Assembly: GCF_016863335.1 (NCBI RefSeq)
Contig: NZ_BOOR01000043.1
Span: 78,781-142,780, forward strand
Source: Planotetraspora thailandica
GTDB lineage: Bacteria > Actinomycetota > Actinomycetes > Streptosporangiales > Streptosporangiaceae
Length of the DNA stretch: 64,000 nucleotides
Direction of reading: 5' to 3'
Below the pieces are notes generated by a model. That model made no database searches. It had not been told where the DNA came from and saw nothing but the letters and a program-made list of their open reading frames with translations. Below, piece by piece: positions 59,021-64,000 of the stretch. Made by a program: the position numbers and the translations under genes. The stretch's first letter is position 1. Each line of letters begins with the position of its first letter.

Positions 59021-61026
59021 GACCTCTCCTCGCCGGGCTCCTGGTTTTCGTGGGTTCCCCGGCTGAGCGAGGCGAGGATGATGTCCTCGGGTGTGACCTC
59101 GTCCGTTGCCAGGCGGACGAGATCGGGGTCCTTCGGCACGTCGATGAGTGCGGTCGGGAGCAGCACGATCGCGGTCGTCCCTCCGTACGGCGAGGGCCGC
59201 AACGTCACCTGGATCTCCCGGCGGGCGGCCAGCCGGGAGACGACGAACAAACCCATGCGGTCGGTGTCGGCCAGGTCGAACTCCGGTGGGTTGGACAGGC
59301 GCTCGTTGAGCTCTTCCAGCCGTTCCGGCGTCATGCCGAGACCGCGGTCCTCGATCTCCACCGCGAAGCCGTTCGCGACGAGCTCTCCGCGGACGGAGAC
59401 CGTCGTGTGCGGCGGCGAGAAGATTGTCGCGTTTTCGATCAGCTCGGCGATGAGGTGGATGGCGTCGGCCACGGCCGCCCCGTCGAGGCGGTGCTCCTCC
59501 ATCGGGAACACGGTCACCCTGGCGTAGTCCTCCACCTCGGCGGCGGCGCCGCGCACCACGTCGTAGAGGGGGACCGGCTTGCGCCAGGCACGGCCGGGGG
59601 CCGCGCCGGACAGGATGATCAGGCCCTCCGCGTGGCGGCGCATGCGGGTGGTCAGGTGGTCGAGGCGGAACAGGTCCTCGAGCGTCTCCGGCTCGGTGGC
59701 CCTGCGCTGCATGCCGTCCAACTGCGTGCGCTGCCGGTGTAGCAGCGTCTGGCTGCGCCGCGCGAGGTTGAGGAAGACCTGGCTGACGCCTCTTTGGAGC
59801 TTGGCCTGCCCGATCGCGGCCTCGACGGCCGTGTGCTGCACGGTCGAGAAGGCGCGGCCGACGTCCTGGATCTCCGCGGTGTCGCCCAGCCGTTCGAGCG
59901 GGGGCGCCTCGACGGAGACGTCGACGTCCTCGCCCTTCTTGAGCTTGTCGAGCACGCGCGGCAGCCGCACGTTGGCGAGGTCGAGCGCGGCCTGCCGCAG
60001 CCCGGCGAGTTCACGCGCGAGGCGGGAGCCGAACCGCATGGACAGGAGGATCGAGGCGATGACGGCGAGCAGTCCGGCACCACCGGCGATCGCGGCCCGG
60101 GTGAGGATCGCGTCGGCGATCGGCGCCGCACGCTCGGTGAGCTTGGTGGCGGCCTCGGTCTGCGCCTTCTGGAAGGCCTCGGCGATGTTGTCGGAGGTGT
60201 CCTGCCAGGACTTCTCGGCCCGCGGCGTGAGCGAGGCGCCCGCGATGATCTTCTCTTCCTGCAGGCGGAGCCGCTGGTAGAGAGGCGTGGTGATCAGGTT
60301 GACGTTCATCTGCCGCAGGCTCTCGTCGAGCTCAGGCAGGGCCTGGTCGATGAGGAAGCGCCGGTTGCCGACGAGCTGGGTGAAGAGCTTGCGCTCCTCG
60401 TCGGTCATGCCGCCGGAGGCGGAGGCCGCCGCCGCGATCGACTGCTCCCGGGTCAGCAGCTCCTTGGAGTATCCGAGCGAGATGACCACGCGCGACTGCT
60501 CGTAGATCGGGATGTCGTCGATCAGGGCCAGGCTGTAGTGCATCCGGTAGATCGCGTCGGAGATGAGGTTGTAGGTCTCGATCGCACGCAGCCGGTCGGA
60601 CAGACCCTCGTCGATCTCCGCCCGGATCTCGTCCAGGTGGGTCAGGCCGTCCAGCATCTCGTCGACCTGGGCGCGCATGGCGGGCGTGGTCGCGTTGCGT
60701 GAGGCGTCCGACAGGGCCAGCCGGCGGACCGTGTCCCGAGCGGCGTTGGTCCGCAGCCGCTGCGCCTCCATGTCCGCGCGGCCCACATGGGCGGGCGAAC
60801 CGAGGTAGCGCGCGGAGTCCAGCCGCTCCTCCTGAAGCTCGACGATCAGCTTGTCGGCGGGCTGGCGGAGCGTGGTCCACAACGTGTTGTACGTGCGCAG
60901 GCTCAGGCTGTCGCCGATCGTCACACCGGCGGTCAGGGCCCACAGGGCGACCAGCGAGAGAAGCGGTACCACCAGCAGGCCGATGAGCCTGTACTTGATC
61001 GATCGGTCGCGCCTACGGGGACTCAT
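59017..61026 (-). CDS. Conservon sensor kinase-like protein (CvnA-like), NIT domain
   Basis: The 669-residue protein has an N-terminal helix, an extracytoplasmic NIT (nitrate/nitrite sensing type) domain, a second helix near residues 305-325, a HAMP-like region and a GHKL ATPase domain: ELIENATIFSPP (N-box), EIEDRGLGM and GLFVVSRLAARREI. The phosphoacceptor His of true kinases is not obvious. CvnA proteins act in GTPase-linked signalling that affects development. It is followed by DUF742 with ATGA overlap. Confidence 0.88.
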   Translation of the reverse strand: MSPRRRDRSIKYRLIGLLVVPLLSLVALWALTAGVTIGDSLSLRTYNTLWTTLRQPADKLIVELQEERLDSARYLGSPAHVGRADMEAQRLRTNAARDTVRRLALSDASRNATTPAMRAQVDEMLDGLTHLDEIRAEIDEGLSDRLRAIETYNLISDAIYRMHYSLALIDDIPIYEQSRVVISLGYSKELLTREQSIAAAASASGGMTDEERKLFTQLVGNRRFLIDQALPELDESLRQMNVNLITTPLYQRLRLQEEKIIAGASLTPRAEKSWQDTSDNIAEAFQKAQTEAATKLTERAAPIADAILTRAAIAGGAGLLAVIASILLSMRFGSRLARELAGLRQAALDLANVRLPRVLDKLKKGEDVDVSVEAPPLERLGDTAEIQDVGRAFSTVQHTAVEAAIGQAKLQRGVSQVFLNLARRSQTLLHRQRTQLDGMQRRATEPETLEDLFRLDHLTTRMRRHAEGLIILSGAAPGRAWRKPVPLYDVVRGAAAEVEDYARVTVFPMEEHRLDGAAVADAIHLIAELIENATIFSPPHTTVSVRGELVANGFAVEIEDRGLGMTPERLEELNERLSNPPEFDLADTDRMGLFVVSRLAARREIQVTLRPSPYGGTTAIVLLPTALIDVPKDPDLVRLATDEVTPEDIILASLSRGTHENQEPGEERS

Positions 61027-61207
61027 GGCACCTCGTCCCGATGGGAATGCTGAGCTTCCGCTGAACTCGTGTGAGACAGGCAGAGGTTAGCAGCGGGATG
61101 TTTCAAATGAGAGTTCTGAGCGGAGATGGCCGGAAATATCAGTTCTAATCGTGATCATGCGGTAGTTTCGATCATGGTAGCTCATGGTGGAAAGGACCTC
61201 ACGCCGC

Positions 61208-62803
61208 ATGCGCCGTCTGCTCGTCCTGGGTGTCGTGGCCGCTTTGGCCCTTGCGGGCTGCGGCGGTGGCACAGCCTCCGACACCAGTGCCGTGAGCGCC
61301 CCCAGCCCTCAGGACTCCAAGTTCGTCTACGTGGCCAACCTGGACATCATCACCGACTGGGATCCCGCGACCTCGTACTCCAACGAGGTCATCGCGATGC
61401 AGAACGTCTACGACTCGCTCACGGTCTACAACCCGGTGACCAAGCGCGCGAGCGCGCGCCTGGCCACCCGCTGGACGTCGACGCCTGATGGCAAGACCTG
61501 GACGTTCACCCTCCGCGACGGGGTGAAGTTCCACAGCGGCCGGCCTCTGGACGCGAACGCGGTCAAGGCCTCCATCGAGCGGACCATCCGGATGAACGAA
61601 GGCGCCGCCTACATCTGGGAGTGCGTCGACGGCATCGCGGTCAAGGACCCGCTGACCGTCCAGTTCACGCTGAAGTACCCGGCTCCTCTCGACCTGATCG
61701 CCTCGGCCGACTACGCCGCCTACATCTACGACACGGGCGCTGCCGGCTCGGGCGACCTCGCGAAGTGGTTCCAGCAGGGTCACGACGCGGGCAGCGGGCC
61801 ATACACGGTGGCCTCGTGGAAGAAGGGCCAGCAGAACGAGCTCACGCTGAAGGCCTTCCAGGGCTACTGGGGCGGATGGGACGGCGCCCACTACAAGAAC
61901 GTGGAGTTCCTCGTCACGCCCAACCTCAACACGGCGTACCAGCAACTCCTCCGCGGTGAGATCAGCTACGTCCAGCGGCTGAACCCGAACCTCTACCACG
62001 CCGCGGCGACGACCGCGGGCGTGCGCACCCTGCAGGTGCCGTCATTCCAGAACATGCTCGTCCTGTTCAACTCGGCCTCGGGCCCGCTCAAGGACGTACG
62101 ACTACGACAGGCCATGCAGAAGGCCATCGACTACGACGGCCTGATCAAGAAGCTGAAGGGCGCGGCAACCGCGGCCAACGGGCTCGTTCCCGAAGGACTT
62201 CTCGGTCACTCGAGTTCGATCGCCCCGAAGCAGGACATTCCGGGCGCGATCGCGCTGCTCCAGGCCGCCGGGTACGGTCCCGGCAACAAGCCGCTCCAGT
62301 TGACGCTCACCTACGCCGAGGGCGACGACGACGAGCAGGTACTCGTCGACCAGCTCACGACCACGCTCGCCCAGCTCAACGTGCAGGTGAAGGCACAGGC
62401 GATGCAGTGGAACGCGCAATGGGAGCTCGGCAAGTCGCGGGACGAGACCAAGCGGCAGGACATCTTCGTCATGTACTGGTGGCCTGACTACGCCGACGCG
62501 TACTCATGGTTCCTCAACGTCTTCCACAGCGCCGATCCGATCTCGTTCAACCTCACCTACCTGAACAGCAAGGCCCTGGACGCGCAGATCGAAAAGTTGC
62601 CGTCGCTCGTGGCCACCGACCGGGCGGCGGCGGATAAGGCCTACTTCGAACTGCAGAAGTACCTGATCGTCAGGCAGGCTGTGGTCGCGGTCCCGTGGGT
62701 GTCGAACTACCAGCGCGCCTACCTCGGCAACGTGCAGGGATACACGGACAACCCCGCCTATCCCAACGTCGTCTTCGTGCACGAGCTCATCCCCGGTGGA
62801 TGA
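61208..62803 (+). CDS. Orphan ABC substrate-binding lipoprotein, paralogue of 48129
   Basis: The 531-residue product is strongly similar to the binding protein at 48129 over its whole length (DIITDWDPATSYSNE against DVVTDWDPASSYSNE; VMYWWPDYADAYSWF against IMYWYPDYADAYSWF). The lipobox is LALAGC. No permease or ATPase follows, so it may share the transporter at 49752-53420 or serve a sensing role next to the conservon kinase. I start at the ATG at 61208, with AAAGGA upstream; an upstream ATG at 61184 is in frame. Confidence 0.9.
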   Translation: MRRLLVLGVVAALALAGCGGGTASDTSAVSAPSPQDSKFVYVANLDIITDWDPATSYSNEVIAMQNVYDSLTVYNPVTKRASARLATRWTSTPDGKTWTFTLRDGVKFHSGRPLDANAVKASIERTIRMNEGAAYIWECVDGIAVKDPLTVQFTLKYPAPLDLIASADYAAYIYDTGAAGSGDLAKWFQQGHDAGSGPYTVASWKKGQQNELTLKAFQGYWGGWDGAHYKNVEFLVTPNLNTAYQQLLRGEISYVQRLNPNLYHAAATTAGVRTLQVPSFQNMLVLFNSASGPLKDVRLRQAMQKAIDYDGLIKKLKGAATAANGLVPEGLLGHSSSIAPKQDIPGAIALLQAAGYGPGNKPLQLTLTYAEGDDDEQVLVDQLTTTLAQLNVQVKAQAMQWNAQWELGKSRDETKRQDIFVMYWWPDYADAYSWFLNVFHSADPISFNLTYLNSKALDAQIEKLPSLVATDRAAADKAYFELQKYLIVRQAVVAVPWVSNYQRAYLGNVQGYTDNPAYPNVVFVHELIPGG

Positions 62804-62825
62804 CCGGGGGCAGCGGCCGGTCATC
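62799..62825 (+). terminator. Terminator overlapping the stop of the orphan binding protein
   Basis: GATGACCGG (62799-62807) and CCGGTCATC (62817-62825) form a perfect 9-bp stem that includes the stop codon. Confidence 0.55.
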
Positions 62826-62963
62826 TGACCAGGCTGCTGCTTCACGGGCTTGCGGAGGGCCGGCGTGACGACACGGCGCGGCCGGGTCGTGGTCTCCGGC
62901 CTGGTCACCCGGACCGCGCTCTCCAGGCTGGCCTCCGGGCTCCTCTCCGGGCTGCGGAGGGCG

Positions 62964-63365
62964 TCAGCCCCGCAGCCTGCGGGTCGCGCCGACGCAGCGG
63001 ACGGCGAGACGGGCCGGGATGGAACGCCGGGGTGCCGACGGCTCTTCGAGGCGGGCGAGCAGGGTCTGCCCGGCGCGCGCGTCGGAGAGGATGTGCTGGA
63101 TCTGCTCTCCGGACGGCATCTGCCCGTGCTCTTCGAGCTCGTGGGTGAGGAAGGTCATGGGGGCGGCGTCTCCGGCCATGTCCGCCGCCATGGTGGCGCG
63201 GGCGGCGGTGAGGAGACGCAGGTAGTTGGTGCGCAGGATCGCCTCGCGCATCCTGAGCTGCTCGAGGTCGTCGAGCAGGGTGTGCGCGATCTCGAGCAGA
63301 TCGCCCGAGCGCGGGTCCTCCGCGGCGATGTGTGCGCGGATGTCGTCGAACTCCGACCGCGTCAT
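62964..63365 (-). CDS. Conserved hypothetical protein
   Basis: The 133-residue protein starts at an ATG with GGAGGTGG seven bases upstream, a strong ribosome binding site. It is largely helical and acidic in the first 100 residues (DLLEIAHTLLDDLEQL, EAILRTNYLRLLTAARATM), with a basic Arg-rich tail. No signal peptide or known domain is visible. It is not clearly linked to the neighbouring genes. Confidence 0.7.
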   Translation of the reverse strand: MTRSEFDDIRAHIAAEDPRSGDLLEIAHTLLDDLEQLRMREAILRTNYLRLLTAARATMAADMAGDAAPMTFLTHELEEHGQMPSGEQIQHILSDARAGQTLLARLEEPSAPRRSIPARLAVRCVGATRRLRG

Positions 63366-63785
63366 GATGGCCACCTCCACTGGCGGGGGCACGGGCGGCC
63401 TGACTGCCGCCGAACGAAGACTCCCGCATCGTGTTCGTAACGTGGAGCGATTGCGGACGGCTTGACATCCGGTTGCCCGAGGGGATCGCCCGGCATGTCG
63501 GCGGCCTCAGTGCCGGGCGTATACGCCGGCAGGGACAGGCCGACCCTCATGTCCGTTCCCCCCAGAACCCCTATGCATGTCGCCGGCGTGATCGCCTAGC
63601 GCTACTTAGATGCTTGAAAGCGCAAGTTGGTTGACGTCGCGCGTCGTCACATTTCGGAGAGGTTCTCGGACCTGTCGCCGCGATGGGACCGCGGTGCGGA
63701 ACGGAGGTCGGCCGCGGCGGCCATAGGAGCGGCGGCAGGGGCTTCCCGTCTGCGGAACAGACCCCAGGCGATGTGATGAGCAAGC

Positions 63786-63914
63786 GCGAGCGGCGCCGGC
63801 AGCGAGACCGCTCGCTCCGTGACGTGATGACCGTGAGCGGCGCCGACAGCGTGACCGCTCGCTCCGTGACGTGATGACCGTGAGCGGCGCCGGCAGCGTG
63901 ACCGGCGCGTGACG
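63786..63914. repeat. 47-bp tandem repeat (about 2.7 copies)
   Basis: Units start at 63786, 63833 and 63880, each beginning GNGAGCGGCGCCG and continuing CAGCGNGACCGCTCGC, then TCCGTGACGTGATGACC; the third is truncated. The rest of 63366-64000 shows no gene that I can support. Confidence 0.7.
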
Positions 63915-64000
63915 CCTTTGGATGCGTGAGTTCGTACGCCGCCGATCAGCCGGCAGGACCAATAGACGTATGCCGCTCAATGCGGCTGTGCCCTCTCGTA

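Noticed and set aside
1..64000. Insertion sequences, prophage genes or transposases
   Set aside because: I saw no transposase, integrase or phage structural gene in any frame.

Overview
The window is high-GC actinobacterial DNA with GTG and TTG starts, many 4-nt start/stop overlaps, a WhiB protein and a conservon-type kinase. The gene order from the ATL/AdnAB genes to the UPF0182 gene matches, gene by gene, the Mycobacterium tuberculosis Rv3193c-Rv3206c block: moeZ, ATL, adnA, adnB, nudC, mycoredoxin, uvrD2, whiB7, ABC1 kinase, DUF2342, PDZ/Lon protein and UPF0182. The paired mycosin-like proteases, the conservon fragment and the small secreted repeat family make a filamentous actinomycete of the Streptosporangiales the most likely source. 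That placement is inference.

Layout. 1-4 kb holds five tandem minus-strand paralogues of a small secreted Gly/His/Asn-rich protein. Each has an inverted repeat in its leader, and three share a distal upstream module. 4-12 kb holds an alpha/beta hydrolase, moeZ, a winged-helix regulator with its membrane partner, and two tandem copies of a gene pair (membrane protein plus subtilase). The second subtilase has lost every catalytic residue. 12-19 kb holds a ~300 bp imperfect inverted repeat followed by adnA and adnB. 19-25.6 kb is a siderophore island with a type III PLP decarboxylase, two IucA/IucC synthetases and an ATP-grasp ligase. It resembles the vibrioferrin pvsA/B/D/E set and sits behind an iron box.

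25.7-45 kb returns to the housekeeping block: nudC, mycoredoxin, an esterase, uvrD2, tesB, the attenuator-controlled whiB7, ABC1 kinase, ThiF-like protein, YgjP-like peptidase, EEP phosphatase, Nudix, DUF2342, epimerase, moaE, PDZ/Lon protein and UPF0182. Two identical initiator tRNA genes follow. 45.5-58.6 kb is a catabolic and uptake operon: DUF917 plus a short HyuA, a five-gene peptide-type ABC transporter, a PucR regulator, then HyuA and HyuB. 58.6-61 kb is a partial conservon (kinase plus DUF742), followed by an orphan copy of the ABC binding protein and a small hypothetical gene.

The most unusual signals are the five-member secreted family with position-conserved but sequence-variable leader hairpins, an intergenic repeat with an exact 53-bp period at two loci 17 kb apart, and the catalytically dead subtilase beside its intact paralogue.
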